Of a stretch of DNA of 64,000 nucleotides, positions 63,900 to 64,000 are shown piece after piece; positions within the stretch are counted from its first letter, which is position 1, and the number at the start of each line of letters is the position of its first letter. The stretch is from Blastopirellula sediminis (GTDB lineage Bacteria; Planctomycetota; Planctomycetia; Pirellulales; Pirellulaceae), in NCBI RefSeq assembly GCF_020966755.1, contig NZ_JAJKFT010000004.1, forward strand, positions 372,001-436,000, read 5' to 3'. Both the position numbers and the translations under genes were made by a program. The notes beneath the pieces are model-generated. The model was not told the DNA's origin. It worked only from the letters and a program-made list of their open reading frames with translations, and made no database searches.

Positions 63900-64000
63900 T
63901 GGCATTTGCTCCAACCCGTAACTCGTCATTGATTTTCTTCAAAGCCCAAGAGGCAAACCCCTGAACCGAATCCCGTGAGATTGCTCCATGTTCTTGGTAG
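63889..64000 (-). CDS. C-terminal end of a gene continuing beyond the window
   Basis: The frame reads HGAISRDSVQGFASWALKKI and ends ...GANANGH at TGA 63889-63891, overlapping the QueC-like start by 11 nt or more. Only about 37 residues are visible, so no family can be given. The overlap indicates one operon; if the QueC-like gene belongs to a Qat-like system this would be the position of the preceding component. Confidence 0.55.
   Translation of the reverse strand, partial: YQEHGAISRDSVQGFASWALKKINDELRVGANANGH

Overview
The window looks like chromosomal DNA of a planctomycete of the Pirellulaceae type (Blastopirellula/Bremerella/Rhodopirellula-like). This rests on family content, not on a database match. 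There are DUF1501, DUF1549/DUF1553, DUF1552 and DUF1592-type cytochrome proteins, a DUF1559 prepilin-like protein with its small lipoprotein partner, an ECF sigma/FecR pair, an SHD1-domain protein and a YVTN-phosphoesterase. No rRNA, tRNA or CRISPR array was seen.

Layout. 1-2.7 kb: a secreted trypsin-like protease (cut by the window edge) and a beta-propeller protein, minus strand. 3.2-7.7 kb: an RND efflux adaptor and pump, plus strand, with no outer-membrane channel nearby. 7.8-10.3 kb: a Na/Pi cotransporter-like protein and a DUF2071 protein. 10.4-16.6 kb: a minus-strand run reading ECF sigma, FecR-like membrane protein, DUF1549/1553 cytochrome protein, DUF1501 protein; the first two overlap by ATGA. 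17.0-22.4 kb: a complete Rnf operon in the order B, C, D, G, E, A with stop/start overlaps or 1-3 nt gaps, closed by a small cysteine-rich membrane peptide that resembles the NqrM maturation factor in layout. 22.4-27.9 kb: DUF1552 and DUF1592 proteins with two unknowns. 28.2-30.3 kb: an SPFH protein paired with an NAD-kinase-like protein. 30.5-32.7 kb: a Gfo/Idh oxidoreductase and a DapA-like aldolase.

32.9-37.2 kb is accessory DNA. It holds an eight-copy array of a degenerate unit (core CAGTGGACTGGACCGC, 5-9 nt, then T7-8) with strong hairpins, a 5'-truncated DDE integrase, an immunity-like gene followed by a toxin-like remnant, two REP-like hairpin elements in opposite orientation, and an apparently frameshifted membrane-anchored gene.

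37.4-53.4 kb returns to backbone-like genes: an XRE regulator with an inverted repeat just before its start, a conserved protein of unknown function, an alpha/beta hydrolase, a PQQ-type propeller, an outer-membrane barrel, the DUF1559/lipoprotein pair, an ECF-sigma/WD40 deletion chimera, an SHD1 protein, a DUF1593 lipoprotein, a TIGR01777-type epimerase, a phosphoesterase with a poly-Asp tail, and a DUF1569 protein.

53.4-64 kb is again accessory. Two copies of a ~190-nt repeat flank a Tat-signal protein and a nucleotidyltransferase-like gene. Then come an IS4-type transposase tail, a ParB-MTase fusion, small genes, a cluster of 11 iteron-like 10-mers next to a decayed primase/helicase module, and at the edge a 705-715-residue QueC-like PP-loop protein with a C-terminal helix-turn-helix-like domain. 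That last gene resembles the QueC-like proteins of anti-phage systems and is translationally coupled to a gene running out of the window. The most unusual signals are the T-tract array, the iteron/primase ruin, the QueC-like gene and the Rnf-associated cysteine peptide.
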